Of a DNA stretch of 64,000 nt, positions 55,401 through 63,564 are shown one piece after another. Both the position numbers and the translations under genes were made by a program. The notes under the pieces were generated by a model, which saw only the letters and a list, made by a program, of their open reading frames with translations, did not search any database and was not told where the DNA came from. Source of the DNA: Eublepharis macularius (lineage: Eukaryota; Chordata; Lepidosauria; Squamata; Eublepharidae); contig NC_072802.1 of the NCBI RefSeq assembly GCF_028583425.1, forward strand, positions 13,897,926-13,961,925, read 5' to 3'. Within the stretch, counting starts at the first letter, position 1. Each line of letters opens with the position of its first letter.

Positions 55401-58400
55401 GCACCCTGGCTTACCTAAATAAATCCCTTATTGGCTACCCCATATTTGCATCGCACATCTTCCCCAACATTTCTGCTCTCCACGCAAATCAACACAGTCG
55501 TTCAGAATACAAAATGTTATAAAACTTTGAGGGTCATAAATAGATGAAGCCTACCATTTTTAAGGTGGTGCTGCCTTCCCAAGATCCACACTGGCTCATC
55601 AGTCTCTGGAAGCTCTTCTAGATACTCTGCAAAAATAATGACTGTTCTAAAAGTGAATGCGCACATAGCCGATTCTCTCTGTTTGGTTCTTCCTGTGATT
55701 TTTGTCCCTGCTTGTTTCTTGTGTCAAATCTAATTCTAACAGTGGTTCTGGGGTTTCATCTACTACTAACATCATAAAGGGTAACCATTAGGCAGAATGT
55801 GCCATTTGCATTTGAGCACTGTAGCAAGTACTGATATTAGATTACACTTGACAGGGGCCAAGTATTAAACTTTACAATCTGTGACCTAAAATGCTTATTG
55901 AAAAAGACACAAAAAATTAAAGATACTTATACACATAACAGTAGAAGCCACAGGGTATTTTTAATTGTCATATTTACACTTTGATTTCGATCAGAGGGGG
56001 ACAATCCTGACATGCAAATGGTTATCAGTAGAGAAGACATCTCAGATCCTGCCCCACAGACTTTAAAGCCAGGACAATTATTGTTATTATTCACCTATGA
56101 AAATATGTCAATTGATTAACTGATAAGAGTTAATATCATGATCTCACTTGAGGCACAGCCCAAGTTCCCCTTTCTATACAAGGGGAGTTACGGAGATGAC
56201 GTCAGAAAAATGCCTAGCTTAATCTTGACACTGAATTAGATTTTGGCCAATCTAATATAAAATTGTGCACCTACCACACTGAGGCAAGGGTGGGGGGGGT
56301 CTAATAGCGATAACAGCCCCTCTTGCAGATGCTACACTCTAATCAGGATGCTCTGATAATATAGTCTGTTGTTTTAAAGACAGCACAAGATTCCACTTCG
56401 GTTTTTTTCTTTTGCTAGACAGTTTTTCATTGTAGCTTTCATATTCATTATAACAATTGTCTTGATAATAGATTAATCTTAATGCATTTACTAACATGAG
56501 ACAAGAATACAAAACACACTAAGTACAATATAGAAATCACTAGTAACAACAACTTGAATGGATCTAAAATAGAAAAATATGATCTACAGCAAGTATTGGT
56601 GTGCAATTTGGATCTGACCTGGGGGGGGGGCAGATTTTTGTCAATCTGATTAAATCTGGTTTTTCTGGATCAAATCAGAGAATCCTGGATCCAACCTGGG
56701 AACCTGGATCCAGACCCCCAGATAAATATGGGTAGATCTGGGAAATACGGCTTCAGGCTCTGGCTAGCTCCTTCCTGGGTTTCTTCCAAGAGGGGAGGGG
56801 GAGGGAGGTAGAGGTAAGAAGGTAGGAAGGGAGGGAGGGGCCAATCCATGCAAAAGGTTTCCTTGTCTCCCTGGCTTCTTTGACTGACACCGGTTCAGTT
56901 GGGCTAAGTTGCAATAGTGCCCCTTGCATCAGTTTGGTTTGGGTGGAATGCTCTGATTTGACATGATACTCTGGTTTGGTGTTGGTCCCCCGGATTCACT
57001 TTGGTTCTAAGGGTATTCCATCCATTCAGTTGCATCAGCTTAGTTCTGGTGGGCTTCCTTTTGCATTTGAGAGTGTGCCTTTGGCCCCATGCAGTCCTGG
57101 CCCCGTATGTTTCTCCTCGAGGGCCTGCTTGGAAATGTTTTCCCCATAGGAAGCAATGGAGATTACCTGGGAAGCTTGTCCAGGGGGCACTTGGGTTTTG
57201 AAGGGACTTCAGTTTGCTTCTGTTGGGCTTCCTCTGGGTTGAGATACATTTAGGAGTGTATCTTTGGCCACTGGCACGCTTGTCCCTGTATGTTTCTGCC
57301 TGAGAGCCTGCTTAGAAATGTTTCCCCCCACAGGAAACAATGGAGAGTGGCTGAGGGCACCTTCTTCGGGGGCCCATAGCAAATAATGGCCAAATAAATC
57401 TGGGTTCCCTGATCTGCCAGATCTGCCAGATTTAAGGGGACCCCCTGAAGCCCAGATCTGGATTTCCTGGAGTTTTTTCCAGTGCACACCCCTAATAGCA
57501 AAGCTAAATTGCTGGTCTGTGTTCCTTTAAAAAACAGAGTGGAATACAAGCATAAGAAAACAATCATTTCAAAGAGGGCAAAAGGCCTAAAGTTATCAGC
57601 AGTGCTGGGATCACCAAGGGCTTTCGTTTGCAACACATTCCTTTGCTTAATCTAGTGTCATGAGACACACCATGCCTTCCCAGTTGAAGATGGGTGTGAT
57701 TGCTAGGGAAAAAATTCTTCAGCCAGTGGAAAAATATTTGGTGGTTCTCCAGAGCAATATGAAACTATCCTCTTACTATCAAGTTATGTTAATGTGCATT
57801 TTTTAAAAACATCTTGACAAAATAATGCACATTAATACAGCTGGAAACTCAAGTGTCACGTGTTTCTTTTGGAACTGCAAGGAGTTTAACAGAGTTTGCA
57901 ACTGGAATCCTTCTTCTTGAAAGAAAGACAAGATCCAAATGTGGCAAGTTAAAAAAATAAAGCCAAAATTTAACTATACTTCTAATCCTGGTAGTCTTGT
58001 TCTCATAAATATATTTAAGCCAATGATAGATTGATCATACATTAGAGAGCTCAAAAGTCACAGATGACTCATCACCTCTGACATTAAACAATCAGGATGT
58101 CCCCTACCCAGAATGTTCACCCAAGAAATCTCGCTTGTAGCTATCCCAAAACTATCCGAATTCTCAGCCCCAGGAACAAAGGGCAAGCTACTGTGACAGA
58201 GGGCTATGAAGATGTTTGCAGCCTACAGAGAAGGGATAGCGACTCTCTCTTTCCCACAGGAGACTGATTCCTACCCTCTTGCTCAATATGATCAAAATAA
58301 GCAATGTTGATTTTCTTCCAGACTGATTAAAGTCAGTAACCCAATGGGGAACATGCATAGGACAACACTGCAATACATTTCAGTGGGCTTAGACTGGAGT

Positions 58401-61242
58401 AACGCTGCTTAGGATTTCACTGTTAAGTTGTAACCCAACTTGGTCCAAATCTCACCTTACTTTTGAACTCATAAGGTGGCCTCAGGCAAGCATTCTTCAG
58501 CATTCTCCACATCAGCAACAAAATGCTATTATTATATTTGGAGCTCATGCAGCACATCAGGAAGCGCCCAGTTGAAATTACACCTGGGGCCTCCAGGAAG
58601 ACTGTGCCTCTCTCTCTCCCCTCCCCCTCTCCCTTAGCTCCCTATCTGCCACACTGGGATAATAATACTGGCCTTCCATGGCTGTTGCAAAACGTACAAA
58701 AAGTAATGTACATAAAGCATTCTGAGCACCTGAAAGTGTCGTATAAATGCTATCATTACTGACTGCGAGTACTAGAGCCAGGATGGTGAGCAGCAATTCC
58801 AGATTTGCTTGCACGTGCGCGTATGTGCCAGGTTGTCGATCTATACTACCAGATTCTTCAGGCACCTCCCCTTCAGGCACCAACATATGCCAGTGGGCCA
58901 GCTCTGGGGCATAACAATGCAGAAGGGAAAACCACATCGTTAACAGTAACAACCTTCTTTCTTTTCTTACTCCATCAGATCCAGAACAGGTTACACTGAC
59001 AGAAGGGTAATCAGCTGCAGCACCGTCAAGTTTTTGTTCTAATATTAGAGCGGAGTTCTGCGATGACCTAATTGCTTCAACAGTCAGACTTGCAGCAATC
59101 AGTGACACACAAAAAGTCTTGTGGTGATTTAAAGGTTAACAGATTTATTGCTACACAACCTTCCTCGGACTAGAGTCTTTTTCATCAAATGTGTAATGAA
59201 CTGGATTCTGGCCCACGAACATTTCTACCATCATAGATCGGTCAAAACTTTACGTGGCCACGATACCCCCACTGGTTTTTGCTGTAACAGGAAAGCATTG
59301 ACTAAACCCTCTCGAAATGGATTTACAACCCGACCTAAGCAATAATAGTTTCATTGTGCCATTTTTAATAATTTGAACTTTAAGATCTTGCTTTTTTATT
59401 TCTTAGCTGCCTCAAGCTTATCTCCAGAGACCCACCTTAAAAATCCACTAAACATATAAACAGATGCATCAATCTAGGTTAACTAGTTGCAGCAAAAGCG
59501 AACAGGAGTCTTGTGGCATTTTGAAGACAACGCTTCCTCTTTCATGAATTCCAGCCCAAGCGTTTGCAGCCTCGAGCCCCCTTCACCCGATGTGCCACAA
59601 AGGTCCCCAGCTGGCAGACCTGAGGATCAACCTCAGGCATCTGATCTCCAGCCCCCTTCACCCGATGTGCCACAAAAGTCCCCAGCTGGCAGACCTGAGG
59701 ATCAACCTCAGGCATCTGATCTCCAGCCCCCTTCACCCGATGTGCCACAAAAGTCCCCAGCTGGCAGACCTGAGGATCAACCTCAGGCATCTGATCTCCA
59801 GCCCCCTTCACCCGATGTGCCACAAAGGTCCCCAGCTGGCAGACCTGAGGATCAACCTCAGGCATCTGATCTCCAGCCCCCTTCACCCGATGTGCCACAA
59901 AAGTCCCCAGCTGGCAGACCTGAGGATCAACCTCAGGCATCTGATCTCCAGCCCCCTTCACCCGATGTGCCACAAAGGTCCCCAGCTGGCAGACCTGAGG
60001 ATCAACCTCAGGCATCTGATCTCCAGCCCCCTTCACCCGATGTGCCACAAAAGTCCCCAGCTGGCAGACCTGAGGATCAACCTCAGGCATCTGATCTCCA
60101 GCCCCCTTCACCCGATGTGCCACAAAAGTCCCCAGCTGGCAGACCTGAGGATCAACCTCAGGCATCTGATCTCCAGCCCCCTTCACCCGATGTGCCACAA
60201 AGGTCCCCAGCTGGCAGACCTGAGGATCAACCTCAGGCATCTGATCTCCAGCCCCCTTCACCCGATGTGCCACAAAAGTCCCCAGCTGGCAGACCTGAGG
60301 ATCAACCTCAGGCATCTGATCTCCAGCCCCCTTCACCCGATGTGCCACAAAAGTCCCCAGCTGGCAGACCTGAGGATCAACCTCAGGCATCTGATCTCCA
60401 GCCCCCTTCACCCGATGTGCCACAAAGGTCCCCAGCTGGCAGACCTGAGGATCAACCTCAGGCATCTGATGATGCTGGAATCTGGTCCACAAATCACAGG
60501 CTCGAATGGGTGAGGGCCAGGGGAGTTCCTATAAGCCTGAACCTGACACACACACCCTCTGCAATGCTTCTTCCAAAGATCTGCAGAGGAACAGCAGGAT
60601 TTGTGTCCAGTGGCACCTTAGAGACCAACGAGATGGCCAGGATAGGTGCTTCGGAGAGTCAAAGCTCCCTTCTTCAGATATAAATAGGAATGGAGACCCC
60701 TGAGCCTTTAGCAACAATCGTATCTGAAGAAAGGCGCTCTGACTTTCGAAAGCTCCTACCCCGAAAATCTTGTTGGTCTCAGAAGCGCCACTGGACGCCA
60801 ATTCTGCTGCTTATTTGGGTTTTAATTCTACCGCACCATCCGCTTTCCCTAAAACGTTACAAAGGGCAACTCCTCCGCTGGGTTACCAGGGCCAACAGGA
60901 AGCACCAAAAGGACACGACGTGGCCAATGGCGCAGAGACCGTTACTCTGAGACAGACAGCCAGGAGGGCAGGGTTGCCAACTCTGGACTGGAAAATGCCT
61001 GGCGATTATGGGGCAAAGCCTCGGGAATGGCAGGGTTTGGGGAGGGACCTCGAGGGGTTTCATGCCATACGGTCCACCCTCTAAAGCAGCCATTTTCTCC
61101 AGGGGAACGTCCGTTGTTATCTGGAGATCATTCCGGGAGATCTCCAGGCCCCACCTGGAGGTTGACAACCATATGTGCTGCTGGCGGGGCTCCCTCCTCC
61201 TCGCCCCCTCAGCGCCCTTCCGGCCCCCTCACCAGACTCCAT
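40380..61242 (-). CDS. ATG4A: ATG4A autophagy cysteine protease (13 of about 14 coding exons found)
   Basis: ATG4A is a cytosolic C54-family cysteine protease. It trims pro-ATG8 proteins to expose the C-terminal glycine and removes ATG8 from lipid. Thirteen exons with consistent phases give 1155 coding bases, and the phases require one more exon of a multiple of three. A 39-bp exon would give 397 residues, against 398 in human. The catalytic Cys lies in DAGWGCMLRCGQMM (53679-53777). Asp and His lie in LDPHTT (43463-43608). The C-terminus FEILSV carries the LIR-like FEIL. The start ATGGAGTCTG before a GTGAGG donor matches the known first-exon layout. ATG4A is preferred over ATG4B for KKLALFDEWNSLAVYVSMDN and for its COL4A6/PSMD10 neighbours. 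Confidence 0.95.
41204..41315 (-). CDS. ATG4A: ATG4A exon EIHKQQSLRMFELVQKHP
   Basis: 112 bp, acceptor CTTCCCCCAG, donor GTATGA. It continues PHWPPFVPPTKPEVTTTGA. Confidence 0.95.
41501..41782. mobile_element. Palindromic family B element with 13-bp duplication and 36-bp apex repeat
   Basis: The arms carry AGAGTCCAGTAG and TTAAGACTAACCAACTTTAC and their inverse. ACCTATTAATTCA flanks both sides exactly (41488-41500 and 41783-41795). Near the centre a 36-bp unit with GAATCACAGTTCTCTTCGTC is present three times. No coding capacity. Confidence 0.85.
42448..42504 (-). CDS. ATG4A: ATG4A exon GFFCKEEKDFDNWCSLVQK
   Basis: 57 bp, acceptor TATTTTCACAG, donor GTAAGC, phase 0 at both ends. Confidence 0.95.
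43463..43608 (-). CDS. ATG4A: ATG4A exon with catalytic Asp-His (LDPHTT)
   Basis: 146 bp, acceptor CCCACACAG, donor GTAGGC. It encodes NELIYLDPHTTQLFVDSEEN and ends KILNLDPSVAL. The Asp and His of DPH complete the catalytic triad of the family. Confidence 0.96.
44540..44748. mobile_element. Palindromic family B element with 12-bp duplication
   Basis: The arms include GGTCCAGTGGCCCCTTAGAG, TTTGAGAATCAAAGC and an imperfect inverse. CTTGACTGTGAG (44528-44539) and CTTGATTGTGAG (44749-44760) flank it with one mismatch. Confidence 0.75.
45557..45806 (+). mobile_element. LTR-like segment (fossil, uncertain)
   Basis: It starts TGTCAGACTC, ends CTCCTCA and contains CCTAATAAAGGATTGTCTGG, a polyadenylation-type signal placed as in an LTR. 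No internal coding region identified. It could be a partial retroelement relic. Confidence 0.3.
46098..46250. mobile_element. Palindromic family B element, short copy
   Basis: AGTAGCACCTTTAAGACTAA, GCATAAGCTTTCGAGAACC and a short inverse arm ending CTAACACGGCTAACTCCTCT. Similar to 41501-41782 but with a collapsed second arm. Confidence 0.7.
46455..46908 (+). mobile_element. Possible solo LTR (fossil)
   Basis: The inverted ends TGTTGG and CCAACA enclose about 454 bp, with an AATAAA near 46822 in the expected place. No internal region adjacent. Flanking duplication not convincing, so the call is tentative. Confidence 0.4.
47308..47332. repeat. (TACTG)n microsatellite
   Basis: Five TACTG units in a row. 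Confidence 0.9.
47409..47896 (+). mobile_element. Solo LTR (fossil)
   Basis: 488 bp starting TGTCAGG and ending CCTCACA, with CTTATCAATAAAGACC near the 3' side as a polyadenylation signal. CTAAT and CTAGT flank it as a likely 5-bp duplication with one difference. No internal genes remain next to it. The family is undetermined; an endogenous retrovirus or a Gypsy-type element are both possible. Confidence 0.6.
48017..48095 (-). CDS. ATG4A: ATG4A exon ECFKMPQSLGALGGKPNNAY
   Basis: 79 bp, acceptor GGATCTGTAG, donor GTAAGA, only 97 bp from the preceding exon. It ends YFIGFL plus split Gly. Confidence 0.95.
48193..48380 (-). CDS. ATG4A: ATG4A exon with variable loop and WKPLLLIVPLRLG
   Basis: 188 bp, acceptor TATTCCCAG, donor GTACAG. 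A poorly conserved loop (KMCWFPSQDCPSAHC onward) precedes the conserved core GWKPLLLIVPLRLGINHINP. Confidence 0.94.
49091..49170 (-). CDS. ATG4A: ATG4A exon KLALFDEWNSLAVYVSMDN
   Basis: 80 bp, acceptor TGTCATTCAG, donor GTAAGT. It ends TVVIEDI plus split Lys. Confidence 0.95.
50142..50563 (+). mobile_element. Non-autonomous Helitron carrying a minisatellite
   Basis: The 5' end is TCCTACTATATAAAAAGG after a host A. The 3' end is CTAG before a host T, directly preceded by the hairpin CAACA-GGCTT-TGTTG. These are the standard Helitron hallmarks (TC start, CTRR end, 3' hairpin, A/T insertion site). The interior contains about five degenerate copies of a roughly 60-bp unit with GAGCAGGTGGCAATGCC. 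Confidence 0.75.
51030..51140 (+). repeat. tRNA/MIR-like SINE fragment
   Basis: CAGCCAGTGTGGTGCCGCTA, GACCTGGGTTCAAATCTC and GGTGATCTGGACCCAGTCAT match the head of the family seen at 53985-54150. Confidence 0.6.
51796..51868 (-). CDS. ATG4A: ATG4A exon QMGVGEGKSIGEWFGPNT
   Basis: 73 bp, acceptor ATCCACACAG, donor GTAAGC. It ends VAQVL plus two bases of a Lys codon. Confidence 0.95.
53066..53167 (-). CDS. ATG4A: ATG4A exon WLWEKHRKQPEEYHKVLH
   Basis: 102 bp, acceptor TTTTCACAG, donor GTAAAA. It continues CFLDRKDCCYSIHQM, strongly conserved in ATG4A/B. Confidence 0.95.
53679..53777 (-). CDS. ATG4A: ATG4A catalytic cysteine exon
   Basis: 99 bp, acceptor TTGACCCAG, donor GTGAGT. It encodes GTGPSSDAGWGCMLRCGQMM and then LAQALICRHLGR. 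The nucleophile is the Cys of GWGCM. Confidence 0.97.
53985..54150 (+). repeat. tRNA/MIR-like SINE with microsatellite tail
   Basis: CAGCTGGGTGACCTTGGGCC, AGTCACAGCTTC and ACCTCACAGGGTGTTTTGTT, then AACTGCTCTGAATGG, GGTATATAAATCGAATG and a (TTG)n run. This is a common reptile SINE architecture. Confidence 0.65.
54656..54727 (-). CDS. ATG4A: ATG4A exon KSKLLSDVSARLWFTYRRKF
   Basis: 72 bp, acceptor AATTCTAG, donor GTAGGT. It ends in SPI plus split Gly, just before the catalytic cysteine exon. Confidence 0.95.
54905..55031. repeat. 61-bp perfect direct repeat
   Basis: 54905-54965 recurs exactly as 54971-55031, separated by 5 bp (ACTCT). Likely a recent local duplication. Confidence 0.9.
55555..55626 (-). 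CDS. ATG4A: ATG4A exon YLEELPETDEPVWILG
   Basis: 72 bp, acceptor TTTTTGCAG, donor GTAGGC. It encodes (E)YLEELPETDEPVWILGRQ plus HHLKN, matching the N-terminal region of ATG4A. Confidence 0.93.
56594..57494. mobile_element. hAT-like non-autonomous element, family C
   Basis: The ends TATTGGTGTGCAA and GTGCACACCCCTA are imperfect inverses. ACAGCAAG (56586-56593) and ATAGCAAA (57495-57502) match at six of eight positions. The interior shares blocks with the element near 30.1-31.2 kb. Small frames inside are not genes. Confidence 0.65.
59571..60470. repeat. Minisatellite, 12 x 75 bp
   Basis: Exactly twelve 75-bp units (900 bp), nearly identical. They differ mainly at one A/G position, with G in units 1, 4, 6, 9 and 12 and A in the others. 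As 75 is a multiple of three and the unit has few stops, long frames (about 398, 316 and 307 codons) run through it in three readings. It lies in ATG4A intron 1. The flanks (AACAGGAGTCTTGTGGCATT on the left, GGAATCTGGTCCACAAATC on the right) look like arms of the palindromic family. Confidence 0.95.
60584..60820. mobile_element. Palindromic family B-like element
   Basis: TGTCCAGTGGCACCTTAGAG and ACCAACGAGATGGCC on the left. CTTTCGAAAGCTCC, TCTTGTTGGTCTCAG and GCCACTGGACGCC form the inverse arm on the right. Confidence 0.65.
60972..61170. mobile_element. Palindrome-ended MITE, family D
   Basis: It starts GGTTGCCAACTCTGGACTGG and ends CACCTGGAGGTTGACAACC. A related copy in the opposite direction lies at 61842-62050, on the other side of the promoter. 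Superfamily undetermined. Confidence 0.65.
61233..61242 (-). CDS. ATG4A: ATG4A first coding exon (MES plus split Val)
   Basis: The minus strand reads ATGGAGTCTG followed by GTGAGG, matching the start of vertebrate ATG4A. Only ten coding bases are here, and the 5' UTR extends upstream into the CpG-rich promoter. Confidence 0.85.
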
Positions 61243-61381
61243 CCTCTTCTTCCCACCGCCGCGACCATCCTCGGCTCCCGCTTCTTCCCCCTCCGGCTCC
61301 GCCGAGCCTCTTTCTCCTCCCCACAGAGAAAACAACTCCGCGACCACCACCACGTCAACGGCAGCCACCGAACGGCCCTCC

Positions 61382-61393
61382 GGGAGTTGTAGT
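61382..61393 (-). promoter_or_regulatory. ZNF143/STAF-like site, inverted
   Basis: GGGAGTTGTAGT is the reverse complement of ACTACAACTCCC, the core of the ZNF143 motif. Confidence 0.65.
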
Positions 61394-61447
61394 CCTCTCG
61401 CCTGCGAGGTCAGCGCGTGGTCCGCTTCCTTTGCGCTCCGCTAGCAG

Positions 61448-61460
61448 ACTACAACTCCCA
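61448..61460 (+). promoter_or_regulatory. ZNF143/STAF-like site
   Basis: ACTACAACTCCCA fits the ZNF143 core motif. It is paired with an inverted copy 54 bp upstream. Confidence 0.65.
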
Positions 61461-61686
61461 TCAGACATCGCGGCCCCGGCACGGTCCCACGGCCGGATTG
61501 GAAGAGCGGAGCACGCCGGCTGAGGACGAAGCTGCGAGGAGATGACGTTTAGGAGGCGGGCCGGTGGGTGAAATCTGACTATCTATTGGCTACTAGCTCT
61601 TGAAGCTCCTTTTCGATTGGTTGCACCGAGGAGGCTCCGCCGACTTCCGCTGTTAAGCGTCGGGGTTGGCCAGGGAGGCGTTTGCT

Positions 61687-61806
61687 ATGGAGGGTGGCGG
61701 TTCCGTGTCCAACGTGGAGGTGTGCAATTTGGCCTACGCAGGGCAGCTGGACGAGCTGAAGGAGCGCCTGGCTGCCAACCGGGGCCTGGCGTCGCGCGCC
61801 GATCAG
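61687..61806 (+). CDS. PSMD10: PSMD10 exon 1 (coding part)
   Basis: 120 coding bases, 40 residues, donor GTGGGC, phase 0. Contains the first helix pair of the ankyrin stack. Confidence 0.95.
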
Positions 61807-63564
61807 GTGGGCCTGGCAGCCGTTGGGCGTGGAGGGGGCTGGGTTGCCAACCTCCAGGTGGCGCCTGGAGATCTTCTGGAGTTATGTTCGATCTCCAAAC
61901 TATGCTCAGATCCCCTGGGGAGATCGGCTGCTTTGGAGGGTGGGCTCTATGGCATTCTATCCTGTTGAGCTCCCCTCCTCCCCCCACAAATCTCTCCCTC
62001 CCATGACTCCACCAAACCTCCAGGAATTTTCCAACCTGCTGTTGGCAACCTTATGCAGACGAGTCTCCAAATCCCTTCCACTCAGAATCTCTCTCCACAA
62101 GACATCTGAAACTTGAAGAACAAGTGTCCGGAGAAGTAATGGTAGCCAGAAGGGAAGTTTTAAAAGACAGATCCCGCAGCAGGGCAAAGGCTTTGCTATA
62201 CACTGGAGCTGTGTGAAGGGGCTGTGAAATGCCAGGAGAGAAACTTCAGCCCATTATAACCTCTCCAGGTCCAAGACTGGCTCTGGAAGGCAGCTCCAGC
62301 CCATTTCCATTCCTTGCTGCCGGCTGGTTGCTACCCTACACAGGTTTAGACCGGAGAGGAGAAATTGACAGAGCCTTTGGGGAGGCAAAGATGAAATTAA
62401 CAAACCCTCTGAGGAGCAATCTCAGCTGGCTCTGTCTTTTAAACTATGCTTCCTGGCTAACATTGCATCTCCCTACACTTGACCAGCACGTGCTGAGGCG
62501 TCTCGCGTAGAGTCTTTGCTCTAAATCTATTTGAAGGATGCATTCTGTACATGCTCAGAGGAAGTTTGAATCCCCTGGGTGTAATGTCACTTCAGATTTG
62601 ATTATTTCACCTGAAGAATTTTGCAGTTGAGTGGTGATTTCAGCCTGCACTTTCTCCCTTTATTCAAACCCAGCATGCTAAACCCAGGATGGCTATACAA
62701 TGCAGGCCTTAGCAGCCCCAGGTGGCCATAGCAGATTCTCATGAAACGTCAGAAATTTTCTTGCAGTTTCGCTTTCAGATAAAAAAGAAGCTTCGTTCTT
62801 TTTTTCTTCTCTGTAATAGAGAAAATCCACTTTCAATCCACATCTTTATTTTGAGGTTTGTAGTATGCTTTATATAAGTTTTAATAAGAGCCCTGTGGCG
62901 CAGAGTGGTAAGCTGCAGTACTGCAGTCCAAGCTCTGCTCACGACCTGAGTTCGATCCTGGCGGAAGCTGGGTTCAGGTAGCTGGCTCAAGGTAGATTCA
63001 GCCTTCCATCCTTCTGAGGTCGGTAAAATGAGTACCCAGTTTCCTGGGGGTAAAGTGCAGATGACTGGGGAAGGCAATGGCAAACCACCCTGTAAAAAGT
63101 CTGCCAAGAAAACGTTGTGATGTGACGTCCCCGCCATGGGTCAGTAATGACTCGGTGCTTTACCTTTTTTTATATATGTTTATGTATTTGAGTTTAATGG
63201 TATGCCTGACAGTAGAAGCTCTCTGTAACTGTGATATGTTATTAGTGTGATGACATCTGACCCTATATCAGGGCAGAGGCTTGAACAATCTGAAGTGATT
63301 TCTGGGGCAATTTTGAAAATACAGTGGCCCCCCAAGTTGGCCCTTCTCCTCTAACCACTAGATTGTGTTTTCCTGGTTTGCAAATGATCCTGTGCTGTCT
63401 CTCTCTATTCTAACAAGGTCAGTTTCTGGTGTGCTGATGCTCCTTTTCTGGTCTGTCACATTTAGGATAACAGGACAGCCCTTCATTGGGCCTGTTCAGC
63501 TGGACACACAGACATTGTTGACCTCTTGCTAGGTCTGGGAGTCTCTGTTAATGACAAAGATGAT
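61687..63564 (+). CDS. PSMD10: PSMD10 (gankyrin), first two coding exons; gene continues past window
   Basis: Gankyrin is an ankyrin-repeat assembly chaperone of the 26S proteasome regulatory particle and binds the RPT3 ATPase; this is family knowledge. Exon 1 reads MEGGGSVSNVEVCNLAYAGQ and continues LDELKERLAANRGLASRADQ. Exon 2 reads DNRTALHWACSAGHTDIVDL and continues LLGLGVSVNDKDD, a classic ankyrin repeat (TALHWA, GH--IV-LLL). Together they cover 73 residues of about 226. The start is the first ATG after the promoter and matches the known N-terminus. The Gly-Gly-Gly-Ser stretch makes the N-terminus slightly longer than in human. It is divergent from ATG4A. Confidence 0.95.
61842..62050. 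mobile_element. Palindrome-ended MITE, family D, second copy
   Basis: It starts GGTTGCCAACCTCCAGGTGG and ends AACCTGCTGTTGGCAACC. Located 36 bp inside PSMD10 intron 1. Its right half matches the complement of the left half of 60972-61170. Confidence 0.65.
62889..63167 (+). repeat. Sauria-type SINE
   Basis: AGCCCTGTGGCGCAGAGTGG is the tRNA-like head with A-box and GAGTTCGATCCTGGC the B-box. The body has AGGTCGGTAAAATGAGTACC and GGGGAAGGCAATGGCAAACC. It ends GACTCGGTGCTTTACCTTT, the ACCTTT tail shared with BovB LINEs. This family is characteristic of squamates. Confidence 0.85.
63466..63564 (+). CDS. PSMD10: PSMD10 exon 2
   Basis: 99 bp after CACATTTAG, with donor GTAAGT, phase 0 at both ends. 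It encodes one complete ankyrin repeat. Confidence 0.96.

Larger units (their letters stand above)
53778..61232. other. ATG4A 5' introns
   Basis: It holds a SINE (53985-54150), a 61-bp direct repeat, a hAT-like element (56594-57494), a repeat arm (about 59108-59205), a minisatellite (59571-60470), a palindromic copy (about 60584-60820) and one MITE (60972-61170). ATG4A exon 2 should lie between 55627 and 61232 but was not located. Nothing recognised in 55640-56580 or 57500-58980. Confidence 0.5.
61180..61830. promoter_or_regulatory. CpG-rich bidirectional ATG4A/PSMD10 promoter
   Basis: The two start codons are 444 bp apart, head to head, in GC- and CpG-rich DNA. ATTGG (inverted CCAAT) boxes are at 61497-61501, 61585-61589 and 61616-61620. 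A CRE-like TGACGT is at 61543-61548 and a GC box at 61552-61560. Two ZNF143-like motifs face each other at 61382-61393 and 61448-61460. No TATA box. The gene-pair layout is the same in human, from memory. Confidence 0.85.

Noticed and set aside
59571-60470. CRISPR-like array
   Set aside because: The units are contiguous with no unique spacers, in a vertebrate intron.
59487-60683. 398-codon plus-strand frame of 25-residue repeats (QPPSPDVPQ-SPAGRPEDQ)
   Set aside because: It is an artefact of a 75-bp minisatellite whose length is a multiple of three. Two further long frames run through the same array on both strands, and no conserved domain or splice context exists.
62889-62965. Functional tRNA gene
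   Set aside because: The tRNA-like head lacks a foldable complete cloverleaf by eye and is joined to the Sauria SINE body.
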